A DNA stretch of 64,000 nucleotides. It comes from Ralstonia insidiosa. Its GTDB lineage: Bacteria > Pseudomonadota > Gammaproteobacteria > Burkholderiales > Burkholderiaceae. The notes beneath the pieces are model-generated. The model ran no database searches. It was not told the origin of the DNA and was given only the letters and a program-made list of their open reading frames with translations. Positions 17,147 through 25,981 of the stretch are shown here, piece after piece (position 1 is the stretch's first letter; each line of letters opens with the position of its first letter). The stretch spans positions 3,038,001-3,102,000 of the forward strand of contig NZ_VZPV01000001.1 of assembly GCF_008801405.1 (NCBI RefSeq), in the 5' to 3' direction. A program made the translations under genes and the position numbers.

Positions 17147-18088
17147 ATGAACCTTCACCAATTTCGCTTCGTTCGCGAGGCCGTGCGGCAGAAATTCAAC
17201 CTGACCGAAGCGGCAAAAGCGCTCTATACATCACAACCAGGCGTCTCCAAGGCCATTATCGAGCTGGAGGAAGAGCTGGGTGTCGACATCTTCACACGGC
17301 ACGGCAAGCGCATCCGGGGTCTCACGGAGCCAGGCCGCCGCATCCTGGCCTCGGTCGAGCGCGTGCTGGAAGAGGTTGAAACCCTCAAACGCGTGGGCAA
17401 AGACTACGCGGCCCAGGATCAGGGCAACTTCACGATCGCCACCACCCACACGCAGGCGCGCTATGCCCTGCCGAAGGCGATTGCTGAATTCACCCGCAAG
17501 TACCCCAAGGTGCGCCTTTCTATTCAGCAGGGCACGCCCGCGCAGATCGCCGAGATGGTGCTGCACGACCAAGCCGACATCGCCATTGCCACCGAGGGCA
17601 TGTCGCATGTGAAGGACCTGATCTCGATCCCGGGCTACCAGTGGCAGCACGTGGTGGTCACGCCACCCGATCACCCGCTGCTCTCGCGCCAGCACCTGAC
17701 GCTGGAAGACCTGAAGGCATACCCGCTCATCACGTACGACCAGCACTTTGCCGGCCGGCCCAAGATCGACCATGCCTTCGAGCTACGCCAGATCAAGCCG
17801 GACATCGTGCTGGAGGCCATCGACGCTGACGTCATCAAGACCTACGTGGAAGTGGGCCTGGGCGTCGGCATCGTAGCCGGCGTCGCCTTTGACCCCGAGC
17901 GCGACCGCAACCTGCGCGCCATTCCGGCCGGGCACCTGTTCGGCACCAATGTCACGCACCTGGGCGTCAAGCAGGGCGCGTATCTGCGCGGTTTCGTCTA
18001 CACCTTCATCGAACTGTTTGCCCCGGCACTCACACGCAAGCTGGTCGAACAACTGATGTCCGGCGAGCACGAAGCCTACGAGCTCTGA
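17147..18088 (+). CDS. cysB: CysB-type LysR regulator of sulfur assimilation
   Basis: A 313-residue LysR regulator. The N terminus (MNLHQFRFVREAVRQKFNLT, then AAKALYTSQPGVSKAI) is the characteristic CysB/Cbl DNA-binding domain; the C-terminal effector domain has TTHTQARYALP and FA.RPKIDHAF, also typical. In this family N-acetylserine activates and sulfide or thiosulfate opposes. It is divergent from the tauE-cysI-cysHDN-cobA set, which is the expected target. The in-frame upstream ATG at 17075 lies in AT-rich promoter DNA and is not used. Cytosolic. Confidence 0.93.
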   Translation: MNLHQFRFVREAVRQKFNLTEAAKALYTSQPGVSKAIIELEEELGVDIFTRHGKRIRGLTEPGRRILASVERVLEEVETLKRVGKDYAAQDQGNFTIATTHTQARYALPKAIAEFTRKYPKVRLSIQQGTPAQIAEMVLHDQADIAIATEGMSHVKDLISIPGYQWQHVVVTPPDHPLLSRQHLTLEDLKAYPLITYDQHFAGRPKIDHAFELRQIKPDIVLEAIDADVIKTYVEVGLGVGIVAGVAFDPERDRNLRAIPAGHLFGTNVTHLGVKQGAYLRGFVYTFIELFAPALTRKLVEQLMSGEHEAYEL

Positions 18089-18120
18089 TTCGCCTGAAAC
18101 CTGAATTTTCCGGAGATTGC

Positions 18121-19299
18121 ATGACGACCCGACGTCGCCTGTTGTGTGGCGTGGCGCTCTTTGCGAGCGCTGCCGCAATTGCCATGACCGCCCTGCCCGC
18201 CCAAGCCGACATCCGTGTGGGTGTGGTGCTGTCGACCACCGGCCCGGCTGCGGCCATCGGCATCCCCAGCAAAAACACCGTGCAGATGTGGCCTGCCACC
18301 ATTGGTGGGCAGCGCGCGCAGGTGATCATCCTGGACGATGCGTCCGACCCGTCAATGGCGGTGCGCAACGTGCGCAAGCTGATCGCCGAAGACAAGGTGG
18401 ACGTGATCGTCGGCCCGACGATCGTGCCGACGGCGCTGGCATCCCTTGATGCCGTGGCCGAAGGACAGACACCGATGATCACGCTGGCGGCATCGGCTTC
18501 GATCGTCGAGCCGCAGGACGCCAAGCGCCGCTGGGCCTTCAAGATGCCGCAGAACGACTCGCAGATGGCGACGCTCGTCACACAGCACATGGCCGATAGC
18601 GGCGTGCACACGGTCGGCTTTATCGGCTTTACCGATGCGTATGGCGAGAGCTGGTGGCGTGAGTTCTCGAAGCTGGCCGACGTGCGCAAGCTGAAGGTCG
18701 TCGCCAACGAGCGCTTTGCCCGCACAGACGCCAGCGTCACCGGCCAGGCGCTCAAGCTGATGGCCGCCAAACCGGACGCCATCCTGATTGCCGGCGCCGG
18801 CACGCCGGCTGCCCTGCCCGAGCGCACCCTGGTCGAGCGCGGCTACAAGGGCCGCATCTATCAGACGCACGGCATCGCCAGCACGGAGTTCCTGAAGGTG
18901 GGTGGCAAGGACGTGGAAGGCACCCTCTTCCCAACCGGCCCGGTGGTGGTGGCACGCGAGCTGCCGGCCAGCCATCCGGTACGCAAGGTGGCCGTGGAAT
19001 TTGCCGATCGCTACGAAGCCAAGTACGGCCCCAACAGCGTCACGCAATTTGCGGGCGATGCCTGGGGCGCCTGGCAGTTGCTCGACAACGCTACGGCTCG
19101 TGCGCTCAAGACCGGCGCACAACCTGGCACCCCGGCCTTCCGCGCCGCCCTGCGCGATGCGCTCGAAACCACGCGTGACCTGACCGTGCCCAACGGCGTG
19201 CTGAACCTGAATGCCCAGGATCACCAGGGGTTCGACCAACGCTCGCGCGTGATGGGCATCATCAAGAACGGCCGCTTTGCTTACGCGGGCCCGCGCTAA
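18121..19299 (+). CDS. ABC transporter substrate-binding protein, branched-chain amino acid (LivK) type
   Basis: A 392-residue periplasmic binding protein (type 1 fold). A signal peptide is visible: basic TTRRR, a hydrophobic core and a cleavage-like ALPAQA-D site near residue 28. The mature part begins IRVGVVLSTTGPAAAIG and contains VDVIVGPTIVPTALA, as in Peripla_BP_6 proteins. No permease or ATPase gene is adjacent, so it either serves the Liv transporter at 36.1-41.2 kb or a distant one. It begins 32 bases after cysB with a good GGAG site and leads a three-gene rightward group with phzF and a hydroxyacid dehydrogenase. Confidence 0.87.
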   Translation: MTTRRRLLCGVALFASAAAIAMTALPAQADIRVGVVLSTTGPAAAIGIPSKNTVQMWPATIGGQRAQVIILDDASDPSMAVRNVRKLIAEDKVDVIVGPTIVPTALASLDAVAEGQTPMITLAASASIVEPQDAKRRWAFKMPQNDSQMATLVTQHMADSGVHTVGFIGFTDAYGESWWREFSKLADVRKLKVVANERFARTDASVTGQALKLMAAKPDAILIAGAGTPAALPERTLVERGYKGRIYQTHGIASTEFLKVGGKDVEGTLFPTGPVVVARELPASHPVRKVAVEFADRYEAKYGPNSVTQFAGDAWGAWQLLDNATARALKTGAQPGTPAFRAALRDALETTRDLTVPNGVLNLNAQDHQGFDQRSRVMGIIKNGRFAYAGPR

Positions 19300-19332
19300 G
19301 CACGAGCACAACGCATCCGCTCAAACCCTTTC

Positions 19333-20214
19333 ATGCAGATCGAAGCTCATATCGTCAACGCGTTTGTCGACGAACGCTCCGGAGGCAATCCCGCTGGCGT
19401 TGTCATCAATGCGGACCGTTTGACCACCCCGCAAAAATTGGCGGTTGCAAAACGCATCGGCTTGTCTGAAACCGCGTTTGTCTCCACATCGGAACGCGCC
19501 ACGGTCAAGCTAGAGTTCTTCACGCCAACCCAGCAGATTGCGCATTGCGGGCACGCAACCATTGCCACGTTTTCGCTCTTGCGAGCGCGCGGGTTGGTTC
19601 CGCTCGGCGCGCTGACCAAGGAAACCGTCGACGGGATTCGCCACATCCAGGTCAGCGCGAACGCTGTGTATATGGAGCAGCGCGCACCGACCTACTACAG
19701 CATCGCCCTGACATCCGAACTTGCGCAGCGGGTGGCGGCCACCCTTGGTTTGCCTCTGGGCCGGATTTCAAACACGCACGGCCTCACTGTCGTCAATACG
19801 GGCAACGCATTTCTCATGGTGCACCTGCCAGATGAGCACACCGTTGCCTCGCTGACACCCGACTTCGCCCTAGTAGAGGCCGTCAGCCAAGCATTGAATC
19901 TGATTGGCTACTACGTGTTCTCGCAGTCAACCCGTGAGCCTGGCCGGCATGCTGGCGCGCGCATGTTTGCGCCGCGCTACGGCATTCCCGAGGAATCCGC
20001 AACCGGCACCGCGGCAGGCCCGCTTGCGTGCCTGCTCCACGATCACCTCGGCATCGCAGACCGGCAGATCCGCATCGAGCAAGGTTGGCTGATGCAACCG
20101 CCCTCCCCCAGCCTGATCCAGATTGACTTGGAAACCAACGATGCCGGGGTCTCCCTCCTCATGGTTGGCGGTGCTGCACATGTTGATCGCAGCACCATCG
20201 TAGACATCGAATAG
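19333..20214 (+). CDS. PhzF-family isomerase/epimerase
   Basis: A 293-residue PhzF-like protein (diaminopimelate-epimerase fold). The family opening VNAFVDERSGGNPAGVV, the catalytic Glu region LSETAFV and the HCGHATIAT motif are all present, and a second set (EESATGTAAGPLA) appears near residue 222. PhzF of phenazine synthesis isomerises trans-2,3-dihydro-3-hydroxyanthranilate, but most homologues have unknown substrates and no other phz gene is here. Its base composition looks somewhat less GC-rich than its neighbours by eye, so it may be a later insertion between the binding protein and the dehydrogenase. Confidence 0.87.
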   Translation: MQIEAHIVNAFVDERSGGNPAGVVINADRLTTPQKLAVAKRIGLSETAFVSTSERATVKLEFFTPTQQIAHCGHATIATFSLLRARGLVPLGALTKETVDGIRHIQVSANAVYMEQRAPTYYSIALTSELAQRVAATLGLPLGRISNTHGLTVVNTGNAFLMVHLPDEHTVASLTPDFALVEAVSQALNLIGYYVFSQSTREPGRHAGARMFAPRYGIPEESATGTAAGPLACLLHDHLGIADRQIRIEQGWLMQPPSPSLIQIDLETNDAGVSLLMVGGAAHVDRSTIVDIE

Positions 20215-20240
20215 CGCCAATACTTCTTCAGAGACTTGCC

Positions 20241-21125
20241 ATGACACGCATCGCCTTCATCGGCCTCGGCAACATGGGCACGCCGATGGTCCAGCACCTG
20301 ATTGCCGCCGGGCACACCGTGCGCGCCTATGTGCGCCGCCCGGAAGCTGCCGACAACGCCCGCGCCATCGGCGCCGAACCGTGCAGCACGCCTGCTGAAG
20401 CGGCGCGCGACGCGGAGGTCATCTTTACCAACGTCACCTCCACCGCCGATGTGGAAGGCGTGCTGCTCGGGCCCGATGGCGTTGTCAACGGTGCACCGCG
20501 CGGCGCGGTGTGCATCGACCACAGCACGATCTCCGCCGTGGCCACGCGCCGTATTGCAGCCGAGCTGGAAGCCGCAGGGCTGGAGTTCCTCGATGCGCCG
20601 GTCTCCGGTGGCACGGGCGGCGCGCAGAAGGCCACGCTGTCGATCATGGTGGGCGGCAAGCCGGAGGTGCTCGAACGCGTGCGCCCGTTGCTGCAACTGC
20701 TGGGCACCACCATCACCTACATCGGCGGCCATGGCTCGGGCCAGGTTGCCAAGGCGTGCAACCAGATCGTGCAGGTCATCAACATCCAGGGCATCGCCGA
20801 GGCCATGCTGTTTGCGCGCGCCCAGGGCACTGATCCGTCGCGCGTGCTGGCCGCCATCGGCCCAGGCTTTGCCGGCAGCCGCATGCTCGACATGGAAGGG
20901 CCGAAGATGGCGGAGCGCAACTTTGCCGCCGGCATCGAAGCGCGCCTGCACGACAAGGATTTCGGTCTCGTACGTGAAATTGCTCAGGAACTGGGCCTGC
21001 AAATGCCGGCAATGGAGCTGGTGGCCTCGCAACTCAACACGCTGGTCGCCAACGGCTGGGGGTATGACGATACGGCGTCGCTGCTGCGTGTGCTTGAGCT
21101 GCAGAACGCGCAAAAAGCGGGTTGA
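20241..21125 (+). CDS. Beta-hydroxyacid dehydrogenase (3-hydroxyisobutyrate / tartronate semialdehyde reductase family)
   Basis: A 294-residue NAD(P)-dependent enzyme. Rossmann motif FIGLGNMGTPMVQHL at residues 5-19, substrate motif DAPVSGGTGGAQ near 120, and the catalytic Lys in GSGQVAKACNQ near 170 define the family. Candidate activities are 2-hydroxy-3-oxopropionate reductase or 3-hydroxyisobutyrate dehydrogenase; the sequence alone does not decide. It follows phzF by 26 bases and precedes tRNA-Leu by 70 bases. Confidence 0.88.
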   Translation: MTRIAFIGLGNMGTPMVQHLIAAGHTVRAYVRRPEAADNARAIGAEPCSTPAEAARDAEVIFTNVTSTADVEGVLLGPDGVVNGAPRGAVCIDHSTISAVATRRIAAELEAAGLEFLDAPVSGGTGGAQKATLSIMVGGKPEVLERVRPLLQLLGTTITYIGGHGSGQVAKACNQIVQVINIQGIAEAMLFARAQGTDPSRVLAAIGPGFAGSRMLDMEGPKMAERNFAAGIEARLHDKDFGLVREIAQELGLQMPAMELVASQLNTLVANGWGYDDTASLLRVLELQNAQKAG

Positions 21126-21195
21126 CTGCGCTCCTTCCGCCCTGCCTTGTTTGGCTGGCCGGACTTCTGGCATAATGACTGGCTCAGCTGTACCT

Positions 21196-21280
21196 GCCCG
21201 AGTGGTGAAATTGGTAGACGCAGGGGACTCAAAATCCCCCGCCGCAAGGCGTGCCGGTTCGATTCCGGCCTCGGGCACCA
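21196..21280 (+). tRNA. tRNA-Leu (anticodon CAA)
   Basis: An 85-nt class II tRNA. The acceptor stem GCCCGAG pairs with CTCGGGC, followed by discriminator A and an encoded CCA. The anticodon arm GGGGA-CTCAAAA-TCCCC gives anticodon CAA, a long variable arm is present, and the T-arm CCGGTTCGATTCCGG is intact. Confidence 0.97.
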
Positions 21281-21286
21281 GATTCC

Positions 21287-21319
21287 AAGCCGCTTCTGTT
21301 CATTCAGAAGCGGCTTTTT
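21287..21319 (+). terminator. Intrinsic terminator of tRNA-Leu
   Basis: A 12-bp stem, AAGCCGCTTCTG (21287-21298) with CAGAAGCGGCTT (21305-21316), is followed by a T-run. It starts six bases after the tRNA. Confidence 0.92.
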
Positions 21320-21394
21320 CATTCTGTGCAGGGTGTCGCGGGGCCATACGAGCCGTTGTCACGAAACGCAACCCACCTCGCCGAGGCTCCCACT

Positions 21395-22237
21395 ATGCCG
21401 GCCACTCCATTCCGCACGAAGTCGAGTCGCGATTCGACCCAGGCATTCTGGCACGACCCTGCCATGCCCTTCGTCGAGAGCCGCCGCGCCTGCCATAGCC
21501 GTGCCTGCTACAAGCCGCACTGCCACCCGACCTACTCCATCGGGGCGGTCGATGACGGCAGCAGCCTATTCACCGGCGCGGCCGATGGCCCAGTCGCGCT
21601 GCATCCCGGCACGCTGGTGTTCGTGCCCGCCGCGCGCGTACATGCCTGCAACCCAGCCCCCAACACAGCGTGGAGCTACCAGATGCTGCACCTGGATGCC
21701 GACTGGCTGCGAGCGCTCAGGCAGGAGTATGTCCAGGCCAACCCCGTCGACGCCGAGTCCGTGCACATCGTTACCGCGCCGACCGTCTATGCGCGCTTTT
21801 GTCAGCTCAACGCGTTGCTGTTCTCCGAAGCCAGCCCATGCGCCAAAGAAGCGGCGCTAGTCGAGTTCATTGGCGACTGCGACACCGAACAAGGCTTGCG
21901 CATCGAGACCCCCAGCATTCCCAAGCACTTGGCCAAGCAGATCGAACCCGCACTGGACTGCCTGCGGGCAGCGCCTGCGTCCAACGTGCCCCTGGAGACG
22001 CTGGCGCGCCTGGCGGATTTAAGCCGCTATCAAACAATTCGCGCCTTCCGCGCCGTCACGGGCATGACGCCGCATGCCTGGCAACTCAACCACAGAATTA
22101 ACCTGGCCAGGGAGTCGATACGCGCTGGGAACAGCCTCTCGGACGTGGCGCAATACCTGGGCTTTGCCGATCAAGCGCACTTCCAACGGGTCTTCAAGGC
22201 GCATGCGGGCGCCACGCCAGGCAGCTTTCGCCCATAA
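21395..22237 (+). CDS. AraC-family transcriptional regulator
   Basis: A 280-residue protein with an N-terminal AraC-type cupin (about 30-150: CHPTYSIGAVDDG, HPGTLVFVPA) and two C-terminal helix-turn-helix motifs (LETLARLADLSRYQTIRAFRA and LSDVAQYLGFADQAHFQRVFK). The ATG at 21395 was chosen because the reading frame upstream runs through the tRNA and its terminator. The LysE-type exporter gene follows after 80 bases and may be its target, since AraC-LysE pairs are common. The ligand is unknown. Confidence 0.88.
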   Translation: MPATPFRTKSSRDSTQAFWHDPAMPFVESRRACHSRACYKPHCHPTYSIGAVDDGSSLFTGAADGPVALHPGTLVFVPAARVHACNPAPNTAWSYQMLHLDADWLRALRQEYVQANPVDAESVHIVTAPTVYARFCQLNALLFSEASPCAKEAALVEFIGDCDTEQGLRIETPSIPKHLAKQIEPALDCLRAAPASNVPLETLARLADLSRYQTIRAFRAVTGMTPHAWQLNHRINLARESIRAGNSLSDVAQYLGFADQAHFQRVFKAHAGATPGSFRP

Positions 22238-22317
22238 CACTGCGATTGCAATTTCCTTCAATACAGAAAACGCCGTCGTCAGCACACTGCGGAAAACAAC
22301 TCGCACGTGTGCCCCAG

Positions 22318-22956
22318 ATGGAGCAGTTCCTGATCATCGCCGCAGCGCATTTCCTAGCGCTGCTCTCCCCTGGCCCTGACTTCTTCCTGATCGCCCGAAC
22401 CTCACTATCGGCCGGTTGGTGCGTGGCCAGTGGCGCATGCATGGGTATTGCGCTGGCCAACGGCGTGTTCATCGTTGCCGCGTTCACGGGCACGGCCGCG
22501 TTTCGGCCTGACTCGATGCTGTTCCTTGTGCTGCAAGTGGCCGGATGCGCCTACCTGCTCTATCTCGGTGTGCTGTTCGTGCGCCATGCCGGCAGCAGCA
22601 CGTTGGAGGTGTCGGTCTCGGGCCGTCGCGCAGCCTTCACGCAACCGCTTGTGGCGTGGTTACGCGCGGCCAGCGTGGGTTTTCTCTCGGGCATTTTCAA
22701 TCCGAAAAACGCGTTGTTCTACGCGAGCCTGGCCGCAATGCTGACCGGGCCGCACGCCAGCGTTGGCTGGAAGCTGATCTACGGGACATGGATGTTCAGC
22801 GCAGTGCTGCTGTGGGACCTGCTGATCGCCATCCTGATCGGTAACCAGACCGTGTTGCGACGCTTCACGCGGACGCTACCTTGGCTGGAGCGCATTTCGG
22901 GCGTTGTTCTGATCCTGCTCGCGCTGGGCGTCATGATTGTCCTTCTACGCCGGTAG
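22318..22956 (+). CDS. LysE-family amino acid exporter
   Basis: A 212-residue inner-membrane protein of the LysE/RhtB family, with six hydrophobic segments. The signature HFLALLSPGPDFFLIARTSL is at residues 10-30 and the second conserved block FLSGIFNPKNALFY is near 120. Family members export amino acids such as homoserine, threonine or lysine. Start 22318 is preferred to the in-frame ATG at 22246 because it gives the normal family N terminus. Probably regulated by the preceding AraC-type protein. Confidence 0.87.
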   Translation: MEQFLIIAAAHFLALLSPGPDFFLIARTSLSAGWCVASGACMGIALANGVFIVAAFTGTAAFRPDSMLFLVLQVAGCAYLLYLGVLFVRHAGSSTLEVSVSGRRAAFTQPLVAWLRAASVGFLSGIFNPKNALFYASLAAMLTGPHASVGWKLIYGTWMFSAVLLWDLLIAILIGNQTVLRRFTRTLPWLERISGVVLILLALGVMIVLLRR

Positions 22957-23021
22957 GCCTCCCGAAGCGCTTTGTACGGAGGCGCAAGAACGTTGGCTGA
23001 AGACAGCGCTCCGGATAGACG

Positions 23022-23030
23022 TGGGATAAT
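23022..23030 (+). promoter_or_regulatory. Possible extended -10 promoter element for ilvD
   Basis: TGGGATAAT fits an extended -10 (TGn followed by GATAAT at 23025-23030), 105 bases before the ilvD start. No convincing -35 lies at the right distance. Confidence 0.3.
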
Positions 23031-23135
23031 GAAAGTCTTTGCCCCGGGCGCGGCTCAAGAGGTTGATCGCACGGGCGCGCGAGGGCCTTTATCCGCGTGG
23101 CCCGATCCCACAATCGACCTTCTTCAGTACCCACA

Positions 23136-24995
23136 ATGCCCGCATACCGTTCCAAAACATCCACCGCCGGCCGCAACATGGCAGGTGCGCGCTCGCTGTG
23201 GCGCGCCACCGGCATGAAAGACGAAGACTTCCAGAAGCCGATCATCGCGGTCGTCAACTCGTTCACCCAGTTCGTGCCCGGCCACGTGCACCTGAAGGAT
23301 CTGGGCCAGCTCGTCGCGCGCGAGATCGAAGCCGCGGGCGGCGTCGCCAAGGAATTCAACACGATTGCCGTGGACGACGGCATCGCCATGGGCCACGACG
23401 GCATGCTGTATTCGCTGCCGAGCCGCGAGATCATTGCCGACTCCGTCGAGTACATGGTCAACGCGCACTGTGCCGATGCGATGGTCTGCATTTCGAACTG
23501 CGACAAGATCACCCCGGGCATGCTGATGGCCGCCATGCGCCTCAACATTCCGGTGATCTTCGTGTCGGGCGGCCCGATGGAAGCGGGCAAGACGCGCCTG
23601 GCCAACCCGGTCACCAAGGCGATCGAGATCAAGAAGCTCGACCTGATTGACGCGATGGTGATCGCCGCCGACACCAAGTACACCGACGAGGAAGTGGCGG
23701 AAGTCGAGCGCTCGGCGTGCCCGACGTGCGGTTCGTGCTCGGGCATGTTCACGGCCAACTCGATGAACTGCCTGACCGAGGCGCTGGGGCTCTCGCTGCC
23801 GGGCAACGGCACCGTGGTCGCCACGCACGCAGACCGCGAGCAACTCTTCAAGCGCGCCGGCCACCGCATCGTTGAGCTGGCTCGCGAATACTACGAACAG
23901 GAAGACGAGCGCGTGCTGCCGCGCTCGGTGGGCTTCAAGGCGTTTGAGAATGCGATGACGCTGGACATCGCCATGGGCGGCTCGACCAACACGATCCTGC
24001 ACCTGCTGGCGATTGCGCAGGAAGCCGAGATCGACTTTACGATGGCCGACATTGATCGCCTGTCACGCGTCGTGCCGCAGCTGTGCAAGGTCGCACCGAA
24101 CACGAACAAGTACCACATCGAAGACGTGCACCGCGCGGGCGGCATCATGGCCATCCTGGGCGAGCTGGACCGCGCCGGTAAGCTGCATACCGATGCACCG
24201 ACCGTGCACGCGCCCACGTTGAAAGACGCGTTGGACCAGTGGGACATCGTCCGCACCTCGGACGAAGCCGTGCAGACGTTCTACCGTGCAGGCCCGGCCG
24301 GCATTCCGACGCAGGTGGCGTTCAGCCAGAACACGCGCTGGCCGAGCCTGGACCTGGACCGCGCAGAAGGCTGCATCCGCTCGAACGAGCACGCGTTCTC
24401 GAAGGAAGGTGGCCTGGCCGTGCTGACGGGCAACATCGCGCTCGACGGCTGCGTGGTAAAGACCGCCGGCGTGGACGACAGCATCCTGGTGTTTGAAGGC
24501 ACGGCGCACGTGACCGAATCGCAGGACGAAGCGGTCGAGAACATCCTGGCCGACAAGGTCAAGGCCGGCGACGTGGTAATCGTGCGCTACGAAGGTCCGA
24601 AGGGCGGCCCCGGCATGCAGGAAATGCTCTACCCGACGAGCTACATCAAGTCCAAGGGCCTGGGCAAAGCCTGCGCGCTGCTGACGGACGGCCGCTTCTC
24701 GGGCGGTACGTCGGGCCTGTCGATCGGCCACTGCTCGCCGGAAGCGGCTGCGGGTGGCGCGATCGGCCTCGTGCGCGATGGCGACAAGATCCGCATCGAC
24801 ATCCCCAACCGCACGATCAACGTGCTGGTGAGCGATGAAGAGCTGGCGCGCCGCCGTGAGGAACAGAACGCCAAGGGTTGGAAGCCCGCCAAGGCGCGTC
24901 CGCGCAAGGTGTCGGCTGCGCTCAAGGCGTACGCCAAGCTGGTCATGTCGGCTGACAAGGGCGCCGTGCGCGACCTGTCGCTGCTGGACGACTGA
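23136..24995 (+). CDS. ilvD: Dihydroxy-acid dehydratase
   Basis: A full-length 619-residue IlvD, the third enzyme of isoleucine/valine synthesis, dehydrating 2,3-dihydroxy-acids to 2-oxo-acids. The Fe-S cysteines are visible in SNCDKITPGM and CPTCGSCSGMF; substrate and metal motifs follow in GGSTNTILHL and TDGRFSGGTSGL. The start at 23136 gives the family-typical MPAYRSKTSTAGRNMAG; an in-frame ATG at 23097 adds 13 untypical residues. Cytosolic. A second family member ends at 641. Confidence 0.97.
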   Translation: MPAYRSKTSTAGRNMAGARSLWRATGMKDEDFQKPIIAVVNSFTQFVPGHVHLKDLGQLVAREIEAAGGVAKEFNTIAVDDGIAMGHDGMLYSLPSREIIADSVEYMVNAHCADAMVCISNCDKITPGMLMAAMRLNIPVIFVSGGPMEAGKTRLANPVTKAIEIKKLDLIDAMVIAADTKYTDEEVAEVERSACPTCGSCSGMFTANSMNCLTEALGLSLPGNGTVVATHADREQLFKRAGHRIVELAREYYEQEDERVLPRSVGFKAFENAMTLDIAMGGSTNTILHLLAIAQEAEIDFTMADIDRLSRVVPQLCKVAPNTNKYHIEDVHRAGGIMAILGELDRAGKLHTDAPTVHAPTLKDALDQWDIVRTSDEAVQTFYRAGPAGIPTQVAFSQNTRWPSLDLDRAEGCIRSNEHAFSKEGGLAVLTGNIALDGCVVKTAGVDDSILVFEGTAHVTESQDEAVENILADKVKAGDVVIVRYEGPKGGPGMQEMLYPTSYIKSKGLGKACALLTDGRFSGGTSGLSIGHCSPEAAAGGAIGLVRDGDKIRIDIPNRTINVLVSDEELARRREEQNAKGWKPAKARPRKVSAALKAYAKLVMSADKGAVRDLSLLDD

Positions 24996-25024
24996 TGTGG
25001 TGACGGGCTATATGCCCAGTTGCC

Positions 25025-25051
25025 AAAGCCGCTCTCCGGAGCGGCTTTTTT
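25025..25051 (+). terminator. Intrinsic terminator after ilvD
   Basis: A stem of AAAGCCGCTC (25025-25034) with GAGCGGCTTT (25039-25048) is followed by a T-run, 30 bases after the ilvD stop. Confidence 0.9.
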
Positions 25052-25091
25052 CTTTGTTGATGCCTACCCCACCCTGACTGCAGGTTTCCCC

Positions 25092-25901
25092 ATGATGAGT
25101 GTTGGCCCGTTCTCCGTGCACGTGATTGTCGTGGTGCTGGCAGCTTTGATCGCTTGGCTCGTTGCGCGATCCATGCAGCGTGCTGAGCCGAACAGCCCGC
25201 GCAAGACAGCAGCCCATCTGTTGCTCGACGCCTTGCTCGTTGGCCTGATTGCCGCACGCCTTGGCTACGTCGCACGCTGGTGGCCAGAGTACCTCGCCAC
25301 GCCCAGGTCCATCCTCGCGATCGGTGACGGCGGATTCGACTGGTGGATCGGGCTGCCGGCCGCCGTTGCACTCGTCCTGTGGAAATCGCATCATGCGCGC
25401 GCACTGCGCCGGCCAGCCCTGATCGGCATTGCCGCCGGCATGCTGGCGTGGGCCGCAGCACAAGGCACCTTGGCGACGCTGCAGCGTGCCACGCCATCCC
25501 TGTCTGCATTGCAGCTTGAAGGGATGGACGGATCGGCGGTGTCGTTCGACAAGCCCATCGGCAAACCCGTCGTGCTGAACCTGTGGGCCAGTTGGTGCCC
25601 GCCCTGCCGACGCGAGATGCCGATCCTCGCCCAGGCGCAATCCGACCACCCCGGGGTGGTCTTCCTAATGGTCAATCAAGGAGAGCAGGCGCCCACCGTG
25701 CAGCAGTTCCTGGCGCAGCAAGGGCTGTCATTCGACCACGTGCTGCTCGACCCGCTATCAGAAGCGATGCAGACCTTCGGCTCACGTGGGCTGCCGACCA
25801 CGCTGTTCTTCGATGCCCAGGGCAAGCTGGTCGATTCGCACATGGGTGAGATCACCGCCGCGCGCCTCAAAGACGTGGTGGAGCATCGTCTCCAGCCTTA
25901 G
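25092..25901 (+). CDS. Membrane-anchored TlpA-like thioredoxin with LGT-like N-terminal segment
   Basis: A 269-residue protein. Residues 1-130 are membrane segments; within them AARLGYV, an ATPRSIL segment and IGDGGFDWW resemble part of prolipoprotein diacylglyceryl transferase, though the enzyme's essential His and Arg regions are not seen. Residues 135-269 form a TlpA/ResA-type thioredoxin domain with active site WASWCPPC at 165-172 and the cis-Pro motif GLPTTLF near 238. It probably acts as a disulfide reductase facing the periplasm, for example in cytochrome c maturation or stress protection. Starts at 25092 and 25095 are both possible; the readable region upstream lies in the ilvD terminator. 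Confidence 0.82.
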   Translation: MMSVGPFSVHVIVVVLAALIAWLVARSMQRAEPNSPRKTAAHLLLDALLVGLIAARLGYVARWWPEYLATPRSILAIGDGGFDWWIGLPAAVALVLWKSHHARALRRPALIGIAAGMLAWAAAQGTLATLQRATPSLSALQLEGMDGSAVSFDKPIGKPVVLNLWASWCPPCRREMPILAQAQSDHPGVVFLMVNQGEQAPTVQQFLAQQGLSFDHVLLDPLSEAMQTFGSRGLPTTLFFDAQGKLVDSHMGEITAARLKDVVEHRLQP

Positions 25902-25981
25902 GGCCCGTTGACGCGGCGGGGCACCGTCAAATCAGTCAATTCTGATATGCGTTACGACTTGTGCCTTCTACAGTCGGGCGC

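Noticed and set aside
22972..23217. A short plus-strand frame before and overlapping ilvD, considered as a leader peptide
   Set aside because: It has no run of Ile, Val or Leu codons, no attenuator hairpin follows, and it overlaps ilvD in another frame.
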